Notes: a model not told the origin generated them from the letters alone. A DNA stretch of 64,000 nt from Nipponacmea schrenckii (GCA_030562195.1 JAUJPP010000012.1:22134001-22198000); one strand, 5' to 3'. Positions 46,131 through 57,158 are shown, numbered from the stretch's first letter. Program-made: numbers and translations.

Positions 46131-47477
46131 AATCAAATATACATGAATTTGACAACATAATATAACCATTGACCAGAGTCCACTGCTTGACACGATACAT
46201 GATGTCAGTTCAGAAATACGCTAATGATATTCTATATGTTAAGACTCCTTTGATTTATATCTACCTGTATAAAGGGGCCGTTATCTCATCAGTAATTTTA
46301 AAAAACACAGTAACGTGTACAAACATGACCAAAATCATTTTGGGGGAAATTTATGGTGAGTGTAATATTGTCATGTTAACTTGAAGCTAGGCCTAGGTTA
46401 GGCAAACTATCCGAGTCCGACCAATGTTTACAGTATTGCATCTCGCCAATTGTTTGTTTTTTTTTTTTTTAATAACTGAAAAATCGAAAAGGTACTGATT
46501 GCAAGATTGCCTTTGGATAAACAAGACAGGAAATCGAAAAAGCATTCTAAAATGTGAATTTACAGAGGTTAATTTTCCTTCTAAAAATGTGGGTTTCTTT
46601 TTAGGTCACATTCTTGGAATAGTGTGAATTAACTTTCATTTAGTGTTGAATTTATTGAAATCCCTTTATATTGGTTAGGCTGAATACAACTTTAATAGGG
46701 GTGGTGATAACTGCTGCACAGCAAGTCATGCAAGAAACAAATAATCATGTTTTGATGTTTTGATCCTGAAATTGTGCTCACCGCAAGGCGGATTTTTTTT
46801 GGTCTTTTCTGACACAATTGGAACAAAAGGGTATTCGGAAGTTTACACTCTCCGCTAAATTTATAATATTTTAACTTCAATGAAGTATGGACGTCGGTCT
46901 TTTGCTAAGCTCATATTGAACTCTCTGTGGGGTAAGTTCACAACAGAATAAAATGAAGCAATAGTGAATAGACCAAAATAGGGGTTTATCGTCTACGAAT
47001 ATTATATTTAACTCTCTGTGGGAAAAGTTCATAACAGAAATAAAACAAAACAAAAGTGGTCTGAAGAAATACAACCCGAGGCTTCTCCAACACAATTATA
47101 AAAGTAATTATTATAAAGCGTTGCCTTGCCTTGTCTCACAGGTGGTCTTCGGCTTTTATATTTAATTTGATATTTGACACTTTCAACTGAAAATATTCCA
47201 TTAGCGACATTATGTTTGGAAGGTAAAAAACAGCATGTATCAAATGTGCCACAAACACTAAAATAGTTTGCTTCCGTGATTGATCTATTTGTTACATGAT
47301 GAAAATAGATTAAAAATTGTGATGTTTGTGTGACTGTTGGTTGCCACTACTAAGCCATTCCACGGAATCCGTTATATATGCCAAACCTGATATTGGAACA
47401 ACATATTTTTCATTAAAATACCAAATTTCATATTACTTTTCTATAATTATGTAGATATTTCCAAACTGTTAAAGTTG

Positions 47478-47600
47478 GTTTTCCTTATTTTCATATATAT
47501 ACATATATATATATACCATAATTGGACCGGTAATACTTATATCAATAGAAAGTAGAGGTGTTCTAATGACTGGGATATTCCAGATGGTCCCACTACTTCC
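47478..47600. repeat. Dispersed repeat, inverted copy of 39728-39840
   Basis: CATAATTGGACCGGTAATAC, TTATATCAATAGAAAGTAGA and GGTGTTCTAATGAC mirror the segment near 39750. Includes a (TATA)n run at 47495-47515. Confidence 0.8.
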
Positions 47601-47619
47601 GCTTACTTTGGCTCTAACT

Positions 47620-47850
47620 AATGAGGGAAACCAACTTTAAGGGAGTTTTTAACGTGAACAGCCTGTAGCACAGGGAGCCTCGGTGTATTGTCCCATCTTA
47701 ACGATTAGACGCTTTTTTCATGTGAGTGCAAAACTAACAGGGGGAAACCGGGTTGAACAAACTGGAAATTCTTCTTGATTATACTACTATCGAACCCTGG
47801 ACCTCTAGGTTATCGAGCAAACATCCAACTAACTGAGCCACCTCGGGCCA
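47620..47850 (-). mobile_element. SINE-2 copy with complete tRNA-derived head
   Basis: On the - strand it starts GGCCCGAGGTGGCTCAGTTA (A-box-type), followed by the B-box-like GTCCAGGGTTCGATAG, then SINE-2 core (CCGAGGCTCCCTGTGCTACA). This copy shows that SINE-2 is tRNA-derived and fixes its orientation. Confidence 0.9.
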
Positions 47851-48874
47851 AGAACCAGACTGGGTTATTATATTAGTTTAAGAATCCAACCGAGCCGTTT
47901 TTTATGGGACAATGAAATTGGCGGAGCAGGTGAAAGAAAAATGTCTCCAAACGAATACTCTGTCATCCAGCCAGACTTAATGATTGTTTTTCTATTTCAA
48001 TTAAATTAGAAAAAACATCTGCTTTAAACTTTTATTTCAGATGATGTCCTTTCAGTGAAAGTTTTTTTTAAAAGAAAGGGAGGTTTGGGCCAATGTAAAA
48101 ATTGTAAGTCTTATAATTATCCCGCGTCTGATTTAAATGTACGACTTTACGAAGTCATTCAATTATTGTAATAAAGATAAGGCGGTAGGAGTTTGTGGAA
48201 GGAAGAACATTGGGAATTGACAAAGAGGAAATGATGTTTGTCCTCTTCTTAATGGCCCCGTCGAACTGAACCGATTGTGTTCTGGTTTATATGTCATACT
48301 TGGGCGATGAGGGTTATGAAAGGAGGAAATATGCCTAACAAAGACAATAAAAAGGTCTTACAAGCTTATATATAAATAGCGCTTTTGAGAATTATTTGCC
48401 AAAATGTTTACGCTTTTATGTCATTGGTTAGAAAGATATTGTTAACAAAGCAAACAAAAAGAAAGATGTCTGAAGCACATTTTAATAGCTATGTACTTTT
48501 GTAGATTTTGCAGGAAATGTCACTCTTTTAAAATAATAATTTGGTGTTGAGGTTTGTGGCAAGAAGGAAATTTGGCTAATAAGGGAAGCAAAGAGGTTGA
48601 TGTTCTCTGAACGACAGTATAAAAGAAGTGTACTTTGTAGCTTTTTAAAAAGCCTAATAGGCTTTAAGAGTAAAAAGTGATACACAAGGGTGTTGTTTAT
48701 AGCAAATCGGGGTACAAATTCTAGGTGATATCGCCCCGAGTCATATATCATCTCCATAATAGCTACCTATTCTGTCTAATAGGCATCATAGGAAGTTATA
48801 CATTACCCAAGGCTAGCATCATTATCAATAATATCGCCTCAGGGTACGGTTTGTTTACAATTAAATACAACACA

Positions 48875-48911
48875 ATGTTCGGTCTAATTATCATCTCTCT
48901 TCTAGCGATTG
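48875..48911 (+). CDS. Candidate signal-peptide exon of an unidentified small secreted protein
   Basis: ATG in the context CACAATGTT opens 12 codons, MFGLIIISLLAI, plus one base. A strong donor GTGAGT follows directly. A Met followed by a short hydrophobic stretch and a phase-1 intron is typical of first coding exons of secreted proteins. No following exon is proven. The next 2.3 kb contain a 74-bp and a 51-bp tandem array. A chance hydrophobic ATG beside a GTGAGT is possible. Confidence 0.4.
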
Positions 48912-49164
48912 GTGAGTAATTACCTTGCATTTGTTCCGTATATCGAAGTACCAGAAGCTTGGTGGAGCTCAGGCAGTAGGTCAGTCTAGCAAGAAGGTTA
49001 ATAAAGAAAATCTCAACTTACAAAAAGGTCTGTCAAGACTAACACTCCACCCGTTAAGTGGACGCAAAATGAGGCTCTGCAAAATAAAACATATTCTTGG
49101 CTCTTTTCAACCCCTGGGTGAATTATCATTGAACTATCTGACCAAGATGATGCTTCTTTGGTGA

Positions 49165-49970
49165 GCTATATCACAAGACATCACCAAGCTCTGGGTTATA
49201 TTTTCAGTGTGCAGTTCACTGTTGTACAATTGTTTGTATATAGGAACACCAGACATCATAGAACTCTTACTTATAATCTAGAGGGCAATCCACTGTTGTA
49301 CCTTTTTCTACAGAAACACCAGACATCGTCTACCATTGGGTTATAAGAGTGTGGTCCCCTGTTATTCTATTGTATGTTTATGGAAACACCAGACATACAT
49401 CACCGAACACTGGGTAATATTCTAGAGACTGGTCCACTGTTGTACTATTGTATGTTTATGGAAACAACAGACATCGCCGAACACTGGGTACTATTTTAGA
49501 GTGTGGTCCATTGTTGTTCTTTTGTCTTTTTATAGAAACACCAGACATCACCGAACACTGGGTTTTATTCCAGAGAGTGGTTCGCTATTATTATATTGTC
49601 TGTTTATGGAAACAACAGACATCACCGTACACTGGGTTTTATTCTAGAGTGTGGTCCATTGTTGTTCTATTATCTGTTTATAGAAACACCAGACATCAAC
49701 GAACACTGAGTTTTATTCTATAGAGTGGTCCACTGTTATTCTATTGTCTGTTTATGGAAACAACAGACATCACCGAACACTGGGTAATATTTTAGAGTGT
49801 GGTCCGATGTTGTACTATTGTATGTTTATGGAAACAACAGACATCACCGAACTATGTGTTATATTCTAGAGCGTGGTCCGCTATTATTCTATTGTCTGTT
49901 GGAAACACCAGACATCACCTAACTCTAGATTTTATTTTAGAGACTGGTCCACTGTTGTACTTTTCGGGCA
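49165..49970 (+). repeat. 74-bp tandem array, about 10 copies
   Basis: CAGACATCACCGAACACTGG-type cores lie near 49249, 49320, 49389, 49468, 49542, 49616, 49690, 49764, 49838 and 49909 (70-79 bp, mostly 74). They share GTGGTCCACTGTTGTTCTAT and TGTTTATGGAAAC. Confidence 0.94.
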
Positions 49971-50283
49971 GAATTTCTTGACACCTTAGTCTCTGGTGTG
50001 GAATACACCCTGACTGCACAGTATATATACATATACAGTCTAGGGCAGAAACAGAAATTGTCATGCAATAAGTATTGTAACCTACTGCCAGACTCATGGC
50101 GACCTTCAGCTGGTATTTCTAAATGTCGGCTATAGGCTAAATATTACATAAGACTTCTGCGAAAATACCCAATAGATTTGTAATGCCCATTGGTGAAATA
50201 GAGGTAGCATAAATTCTAATAACGAAATGAGACCAAGCTCACGTAATAGATAGTATGTAATATTTTGATATCAATAATTAAAT

Positions 50284-51345
50284 GAAATGGAGTTTTATGC
50301 TCTACTATTTTGTACGTTATGGAAATGTACCGTACCAGTCAAATGAAATGAAATATAGTATAATATCCTACTGTTCTGTACCTTATTGGACAAATGAAAT
50401 GAAATATATCTTTCTGTATCTTATTAGGCTAATGAAATGAAATAAAGTTTTATATCTAACTGTTCTGTATCTTATTGAACTAATAAAATGAAATAAAGTT
50501 TTATATCCTACTGTTCTATATCTTAATGGACTAATGAAATGAAATAAGTTTTATATCTAACTGTTCTGTATCTTATTGAACTAATGAAATGAAATAGGGC
50601 TTTATATCCTACTGTTCTGTTCCTTATTGGACTAATGAAATGAAATAGAGTTTTATATCCTACTGTTCTGTATCTTATTGAACTAATGAAATGAAATAGA
50701 GTTTTATATCCTACAGTTCTGTATCTTATTGGACTAATGAAATGAAATTGAGTTTTATATCCTACTGTTCTGTATCTTATTGAACTAATGAAATGAAATA
50801 GAGTTTTATATCCTACTGTTCTGTATCTTATTGAACTAATGAAATGAAATAAGTTTTATATCCTACTGTTCTATATCTTATTGGACTAATGAAATGAAAT
50901 AAGTTTTATATCCTACTGTTCTGTATCTTATTGACTAATGAAATGAAATAGAGTTTTATATCCTACTGTTCTATATCTTATTGGACTAATGAAATGAAAT
51001 AGAGTTTTATATCCTACTGTTCTGTATCTTATTGGACTAATGAAATGAAATAGAGTTTTATATCCTACTGTTCTATATCTTATTGGACTAATGAAATGAA
51101 ATAAGTTTTATATCCTACTGTTCTGTATCTTATTGGACTAATGAAATGAAATAAGTTTTATATCTTACTGTTCTATATCTTATTGGACTAATGAAATGAA
51201 ATAAGTTTTATATCCTACTGTTCTATATCTTAATGGACTAATGAAATGAAATAAGTTTTATATCCTACTGTTCTATATCTTAATGGACTAATGAAATGAA
51301 ATAAGTTTTATATCCTTCTGTTCTCTTGTCGAATTAATGAAATGA
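50284..51345 (+). repeat. 51-bp tandem array, about 21 copies, derived from the SINE-2 tail
   Basis: The unit is AAATGAAATAGAGTTTTATA, TCCTACTGTTCTGTATCTTA, TTGGACTAATG. It aligns end to end with the SINE-2 tail (AAATGAAATGAATGGAGTTT, TACGTCCTACTCTTCTGCAC, CTTATGGGCTAATG). Period 51, with copies of 49-50 where GA is missing. It contains no SINE-2 core. Confidence 0.95.
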
Positions 51346-52047
51346 ATGTGACCTCTTAAGCCATAATTCATACTTATTGGAAGTGAATTTAGCCTTTGCT
51401 ATTCCTCACCTTTTTAGGATAGCGGAATGAATTGTGTCCTGGGTCTTAACTTTCTGTTCCTTATTGAGCTAATGATTTTGTTGATCCTTGTTTCATTTCA
51501 TCAAAATCTTCCCAGATCTACTTGCATCTTCCTAAAACAATCAAAATATGATTAATAAGCAATTTAGTTAAGTTTATGATCCCGAGTTATCCCCGTAACC
51601 TCGACTCTTTTGACCATGGCTCTACTAAACGAATAGAAATGCCTTAATTAACCGACTAAATCAATAAAAAGTATTAACTTCGTTTCGTGATATGCAATAG
51701 AGATAGTGTTTTTATACGCGCCCTAGAGATCAACAGGCCGTCGTTATTTACAGGATCGTTAATTGGAGTATGAAACGAAATGTGATGAAATACCAAAAAA
51801 CAATTTGAGTGGCTTTGTTAAAGACTGAGTTAAATTTTCTACATGAATTTTTCACAATTAATCATCATCAAGCTAAATTTATGAGCATAAAAAACTCAGT
51901 CAAGACGATCGATTTTATATTTTCCCTTTTTTTCTAATTTCACATTTTGCTGGGTTTTTCTTTTTCTCATAATTGTATTTCTTACTCTATTAACTTCCTT
52001 TCTTCTTTGATCTACGTCCATTCGTTTACTCATTCATTCCTTCGCAG

Positions 52048-52171
52048 ACCGTTTGACACTGAAAACAAGTCCCGATTTCGGCTACTACCTTCGAGAACAC
52101 AGACACGAGTCGATGTAGAGCCAACAATCGAATTCATCCACAAGGACATTAGTATTAGTGACCTCCCTTGA
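52048..52171 (+). CDS. Candidate last exon of an unidentified gene
   Basis: A good pyrimidine tract and TTCGCAG precede 52048. In one frame the exon encodes about 40 residues, starting PFDTENKSRFRLLP and ending DISISDLP, to TGA at 52169-52171. In the frame that would follow directly from 48911 it ends earlier, at TAG 52117-52119. AATAAA at 52213-52218 lies shortly downstream. No family recognised. It could pair with 48875-48911, directly or through an unseen exon, or be fortuitous. Confidence 0.3.
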
Positions 52172-52212
52172 CTTCTAGCAGGCGCTGAGCATACTGTTCT
52201 CTAAATTAACTT

Positions 52213-52218
52213 AATAAA
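52213..52218 (+). terminator. AATAAA poly(A) signal after candidate last exon
   Basis: Canonical hexamer 42 bases after the TGA at 52171, supporting a transcript end here. AATAAA is common in AT-rich DNA, so the support is modest. Confidence 0.3.
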
Positions 52219-53109
52219 CCATGACAGTAGTCGTCTATTTCATTTAATATCCTTTCAAATAGAATCATAGCTCATCATTCACTCGCTAGGTTCAATAAAA
52301 TATGGTTATAGTTAGGAAAATTGGTATCCATGACCTCGTGTAACCTCATGCGAACTCGCGGAGATGTTGATCACACATTTGATCTGCCCTTCTTTAAGCA
52401 CCTTCACTATTTCAAGCTATATTAGGTTCGTCTTGTACCTTGAATGCAATAACTACTCTGTGTAACTTAAAACAATACGTCAACGAATACAGCCATTCAC
52501 AACCCTGTACAGAAACAAAATGGCCTTTTGTTTACGGACTGTCTGTTGCGGTCTTTGATTGGGTTTTAGGTCTGCGCCACCGAATACAGCAACTAGAAAT
52601 CTCAGTGGTTTAAGAAAGGGTGAATATTCATTTCTGTGAAATACAGACGAGCGGTTTGGTTACATGGAAGATTACAGTCCACATGGACTATCACCTCTTG
52701 GCACAACAAACCTACCGTCTTTTCTGAGCGGTTTCGAATTCCTATCTTGGAATATTGCAATTATATGGAATTGGTAATCTGTCATGTCGCCTACCGCCTT
52801 GATTGACGTTTACAAACAGTGTATGTACAACCTGGGTCAGGTCAAAGGATTAATAGGACAGAGTTTACATCCTGCATGTGGATACCCTCATAGGTTTAAG
52901 ACAGGCGGTATGCGGTATGCATTAAGGTGAAATTTTCTCTCCGTACAAGATTCTTTTGATATCATGTCGAAGAGAATACAAATCCGTGCGACCAAGACAA
53001 CTTCGTTAATCAAAGTCTTTTCCCAAAGACAGATACTATTAGGTGTTCCGAAAAGAGTAGGTATGGTCTGCTTCGCGAGCGACTCCTTCAAAAGAAGAAT
53101 AACCGATCT

Positions 53110-53128
53110 AAAAAAAAAAAAAAAAAAA
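53110..53128 (+). repeat. A-run of about 19
   Basis: A homopolymer within an open frame on + (52964-53164) that has no homology. A second A-run lies at 53653-53672. Either could be the tail of an old retroposed sequence; no body is recognisable. Confidence 0.7.
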
Positions 53129-53302
53129 GAACCGAAAAGCTTGAAACAAGAAGAACAGAACTAGGATTCGCTTGAAGCTTTTTGATGTGGCCTTTTTGTA
53201 ACTTAGTTATACCTTGGCAATATCAAATGAAACGTATCGCCATTGAACAAAGTCGAATATATAGTACCTACAGAACAAATTATAGTACGCTTATATTTTT
53301 AC

Positions 53303-53525
53303 TAGTTAATAAGACCATGTCAATTCGAAGTGTTGTATGTTGAGTTTAATATACATATAGGTTAATAAGACCACGTCAAAACGATGTGCCGTACTTTCAG
53401 TTTAATACAGGACATGTTAAATCGAAGTGTGATAGGCTTAGTTTAATGGGGGTTAATAAGATCATGTTAAAACAAAGTGTAGTAGACTTAGTTCCATATA
53501 GGTTAATAAGAACGTGTCGAAATCT
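53303..53525 (+). repeat. Degenerate ~50-bp tandem repeat, 4 copies
   Basis: GTTAATAAGACCATGTCAAT and variants lie near 53306, 53361, 53452 and 53503, followed by GAAGTGT and TTTAATA. Confidence 0.75.
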
Positions 53526-54029
53526 GTACTCTGGATACGATGTATGTCATAGCAAGCTGGCAGAGTGGTATTTATCTAGAAACATTGAACCACATTCAAA
53601 CTCGAGAATTAACCGTTAGATGTCTTAACACACTTTAAAGTCAATCATCATCAAAAAAAAAAAAAAAAAAAATGATAATTAAAAACGGAAATGTAAAATC
53701 TATAAGATTCTAGTCACTTCCGGTGAACAATTTCTGATCAATCAATGCCAAAAAATGACAGAAAAAATTTGACACGTTCATTTCAATAAACAATGATCAT
53801 TGGTGTTTATTTAATTCTGATTAATTCTTTAAGCCTCTTTTATTTGTGTTATTGGTCTGTGTAATTTCAAATTTCATCTTCAGTTACATGAGGATTCACA
53901 AAATTGATTTTGATCTCGTTATAAACAATGATGTTTACCATTAACGAGCATTGAATCCCCTTTTTTGAGTACAATGGAAACAGCGGTTGACAAGTCAAAA
54001 AGTATCTTGTACAAGTACAACAACAAGGT

Positions 54030-54440
54030 TTTCGACGATCCTTTCTATCTCTTGGTACATGGCCGAACCTCTTGGTATTGCTGTTACTGGATCATCCGTA
54101 CCAAATGACAGTTGGTTTGACTGGAATAATGAGGAAAGATGACTTATTCAGTACTCATTTACAGCTGGGTTGACTGGGATAATGAGGAAAGATGACTTAT
54201 CCAGTACCCATTTACAGCTAGGTTAACTGAAATGATGAGGAAATATGACTTATTCAGTACTCATTTACAGCTGGGTTGACTGGGATAATGAGGAAAGGCG
54301 ACTTATTCAGTACCCATTTACAGCTAGGTTGACTGAAATGATGAGGAAATATGACTTATTCAGTACCCCTTTAACAGCTGGGTTGACTGAAATAATGAGG
54401 AAATATGACTTATTCAGTACTTATTTACAGCTGGGTAATT
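54030..54440 (-). mobile_element. SINE-1 copy with its middle expanded as a 53-bp tandem array
   Basis: CGATCCTTTCTATCTCTTGG and TGGCCGAACCTCTTGGTATT are SINE-1 3' sequence. From 54110 the segment CATTTACAGCTGGGTTGACT to GATGACTTATTCAGTAC repeats: GACTTATTC lies at 54141, 54194, 54247, 54300, 54353 and 54407 (53, 53, 53, 53, 54). Other SINE-1 copies carry this segment once. Confidence 0.93.
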
Positions 54441-55214
54441 ATGCGTAAGTTGACGTATTTAGACTCTCACGCTGACTGAAATAAGAATCCACAACCGCCA
54501 TTAGTCCAACGAGCAATTGGATGAAAGGGAAATAATCGTGTAATACAAGTCATTATTCAGACAAAAATAATGTTACTTACTGTTAGGTTAAGACCAAAAT
54601 TATGACAGTCTATCGTTCGACAACATAGTGGGGTGTACTGTTGCCATTTGGACTTAGGGTACATAATGGGTCTAATCCCACCTTCCAAACTCTCCTTGCT
54701 ACGACACGTTTGGTTTCAAACCACAATAAATGTATAATTCTCTGATGATTTAACTGTATATGTTCCACGGTTATAATTGATTAAAATGTCAATTGTCGCA
54801 CTAAGACGTCCAAACAAGTTTACTGAAGAAGTCATCTATAAAAAATCGCGAGATAGAGTATGCCAAAATGACAAATCGGTGCACTGCATATTAAAAAATT
54901 GACAAGTTGTCGCCTTATCACACGATTATGCATTGAACGATGAAATCCGACTGATTAATGAAACTATCGTGTTCAAATCAGTGATAATAAGTGAATTGGT
55001 AACTGGACGTTATCGCTTGAATCTTAATCCGTTTAATATATAAACTCCAATTTAATTTGTTTGTTTATTCATTGACAATTGTCTTAAAGGTTCAGTTAAA
55101 TTGAAAAGCCTACAGTATCATATTTCTCAGGTAAGACAGAAATGAAAAGACGCTTTACATCTTTATTTTCCTTTGCTTCATCCAACTTAATGCAAAAGAA
55201 ATATATCAAACACA

Positions 55215-55345
55215 CAGGATATAATATCATACTTTTCTGAACCCGTTTAATCTTAATAGGACTATCAGTTAAGGGAATATTATCGTGTAAAGTCTGTAAT
55301 ACACGAAGCGTTGGGTTATTGTCATATCCAAACAACTAGACGCCT
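55215..55345 (-). mobile_element. SINE-2 fragment upstream of the chitin-binding gene
   Basis: ATAATATCATACTTTTCTGA, GTAAAGTCTGTAATACACGA, TTGGGTTATTGTCATATCCA and ACAACTAGACGCCTTTTTTA match SINE-2 with strong divergence. It lies about 280 bases before the exon at 55622, so it may sit in its first intron or promoter region. Confidence 0.6.
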
Positions 55346-55624
55346 TTTTTATAAAAGGTTTTGTATTGTGTTCTGTCTCCCCATTCGGACAACTAGTCCG
55401 TGAAAACAATATCTAGTAACGTAATGTAAAATGTTGAAAGGCTGTGTATATTATCTTCCATTATTTCCAGCTCTTCCAGTTCCGTTCCACTACTATATCA
55501 ATTTCTCATACCGAGTTGTCGTTCCTTGACCCTTTCTATCACTTAATGAGAATGCTAGGGCGGATTTGTGGGTCTAGTTGAACTTGGGCCTTCATATTCA
55601 TATATCACTTTGCGTTTTCAGATC

Positions 55625-55936
55625 ATGGAGAAGATAACTCTATCAGTAGTCGCTATTATCCTGGCGGTTATGTTGCCAATGGCTGACGCTTGGTTCGATT
55701 CCTGGAACCCGTTTGCAACAGAACCAGCGTTCGAACCCGAGTATTATAACTGTAAATTCTATGCTGATCGATCTGGTGGAAATTGTCAGAGTTATTTCAA
55801 GGAATGCGAGGACTTCTGGAGCGACAAGACTGAAGTGACCCACATGACTTGTCCTGGGGAACTGTTTTTTAGCGAATCTTTTGAAGAATGTGTGGACCCC
55901 AAGAAATTCTTCAAGCGATGCCCGGTAAAAGGTTAG
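55625..55936 (+). CDS. Small secreted peptide with one chitin-binding type 2 (CBM14/peritrophin-A-like) domain
   Basis: The exon starts after TTTTCAG at 55622, leaving ATCATGG as a good start context. An in-frame ATG at 55568 is rejected because it lies before the acceptor and would bury the signal peptide. Residues 1-22 are a signal peptide (core LSVVAIILAVML, likely cut after ADA). Six cysteines lie at 43, 54, 61, 76, 89 and 99. The spacing (10, 6, 14, 12, 9) fits the CBM14 pattern apart from a short first gap, and CPGELFFSESFEEC matches its typical C-terminal half. Such domains bind chitin in peritrophic matrix, cuticle or shell; here the site is extracellular but the tissue is unknown. 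Unspliced it stops at 55934-55936 (103 residues). Two donors near the end (after 55924 or after 55931) suggest splicing to 56281. Confidence 0.85.
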   Translation: MEKITLSVVAIILAVMLPMADAWFDSWNPFATEPAFEPEYYNCKFYADRSGGNCQSYFKECEDFWSDKTEVTHMTCPGELFFSESFEECVDPKKFFKRCPVKG

Positions 55937-56280
55937 TTTATTTAATTGTAACTGAAACAATGGTTTATTTAGATTTTAAAATGGAAATTTAGCCCGCTAA
56001 ATCCATCTCAGGCCATCTGGAATCGTTTGGTTTCGATGCAAGGAAAACTCACACAAGCATTGGTTGAAGCATGAGAACATGTAGCTAGCTTTATGTCAAT
56101 TGCTACCACATAGTAGTCGGGCAACTCTGACAGAAATAAAAAAATTTGAAATTCTCTCCGACCTTCTTTGAAGCATTTCAAAAGTTGATGCTTTTTGGAC
56201 AGTTCGTGGTGCTGCCCCTCATCGAATCGTCCCACGTTACTGACTACGTCATAAGTATTCTCCTTTTCTTTACTTTTCAG

Positions 56281-56331
56281 GGCAAGGATTTTTTAATTCC
56301 CGTTGGTGAGAAGTTGCCAACCATATTGTGA
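56281..56331 (+). CDS. Probable last exon of the chitin-binding peptide gene
   Basis: TTTACTTTTCAG precedes 56281. From the donor GTTAGT (after 55931) the tail would read GQGFFNSRW and stop at 56307-56309. From the donor GTAAAA (after 55924) it would read GKDFLIPVGEKLPTIL and stop at 56329-56331. Both leave the six-cysteine domain intact. Transcript data would decide; the two could also be alternative forms. Confidence 0.5.
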   Translation, partial: GKDFLIPVGEKLPTIL

Positions 56332-56390
56332 TCCAGCCAGGTCGTGCGTGTCAGTAGAAACCCAGATATAGTATATCATCCTTTTCAGAC

Positions 56391-56636
56391 ACAGTGGGTG
56401 AGGTCAAATCTCGTGTTAGTGTTCCGTGTTAGTGTTAACACTATCACATAACACTGAATATGAGCTCATTCTTCATGTTAATATACAGTGTACCCTGAGT
56501 AATCTGACACACTCGCTAATCCAAAAATATATTTTGCGGCTTCAATTTATTGCAGATTACTCTGTATATATAACACCATATTAACTTCGTAAAAATGACA
56601 CAGAACACTAACACGAGACTTGACCTGACCCAGTGT
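56391..56636. mobile_element. MITE-like element with ~32-bp terminal inverted repeats in the presumed 3' UTR
   Basis: Left end ACAGTGGGTGAGGTCAAATC then TCGTGTTAGTGTTC; right end GAACACTAACACGAGACTTG then ACCTGACCCAGTGT. The ends are inverted complements with few mismatches. 246 bp, no coding capacity. No clear target-site duplication. Direction of mobility cannot be told. Confidence 0.8.
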
Positions 56637-56887
56637 AAAGAGATTTATAGCCACTGCTTACAGTTTATTGCAACAGGTACATACTTGAAATCGAGCAGAT
56701 ATATTAAAGGACTGGACCTATTGACTCGAACAGCCTTTATTGGACCACGATATATTTAACCCATATCAGAAAATCTTTCGTCAATTGATCCCTTATCTAG
56801 ATAAATATGTGTTTATTCTTGTAAAATCCAAAATGTTATATTTTATTGACAAACGTATATTGCGTATATATTGCGTATATATCCATA

Positions 56888-56893
56888 AATAAA
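56888..56893 (+). terminator. Candidate AATAAA poly(A) signal of the chitin-binding peptide gene
   Basis: AATAAA lies about 560 bases after the presumed stop, with T-rich sequence following. If used, the whole MITE-like element at 56391-56636 is inside the 3' UTR. Confidence 0.35.
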
Positions 56894-57158
56894 TGATTTA
56901 TATCAATTTAATCGTTCGTATACATTTTATGTTTAATTTAAAGATTTATTCACGTTTTATTAAACGTGTATCAAGTCACCTTCTTCTTTTTGTCTGGGGA
57001 GGGGAGGTTTAGTAGGGCAAAGTGCATAAATTTACATAATTTCAATATTCCAAATAAAATGGCTACTTATGTCTCTTTATGCTATTATTGATTAGGATAA
57101 TAAAGACGGATAACGCTATACAATGCACAATTAGAGAAGTAAATACGGACAATATAAG

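Larger units (their letters stand above)
33557..48874. other. Intergenic region dominated by repeats
   Basis: No exon with recognisable homology was found on either strand. Repeats in it are listed separately. The stretches 37120-37970, 40090-40650, 41160-41440, 43300-44070, 46130-47470 and 47860-48870 show no recognised feature. Confidence 0.55.

Noticed and set aside
46169..46384. Open frame ending near a GTGAGT donor at 46355
   Set aside because: The ATG exon before the donor (MTKIILGEIY) is not a convincing signal peptide and no partner exon was seen.
47780..47850. tRNA gene on the - strand (A-box and B-box present)
   Set aside because: The arms do not pair well and the sequence runs into SINE-2; it is a tRNA-derived SINE head.
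49448..49981. Repeated ETPDITEHW-like peptides from the 74-bp array, as a further exon of the 48875 gene
   Set aside because: The unit length is not a multiple of three, so the peptide repeat does not hold frame; acceptor-like TACAG before 49313 is present but no donor fits.
52888..53164. Opposing 66-67-codon open frames next to an A-run
   Set aside because: No homology on either strand; the A-run might be a retroposed tail but no body is recognisable.
55643..55960. 105-codon - strand frame over the chitin-binding exon
   Set aside because: A shadow of the + strand gene, which has signal peptide, cysteine pattern and splice sites.
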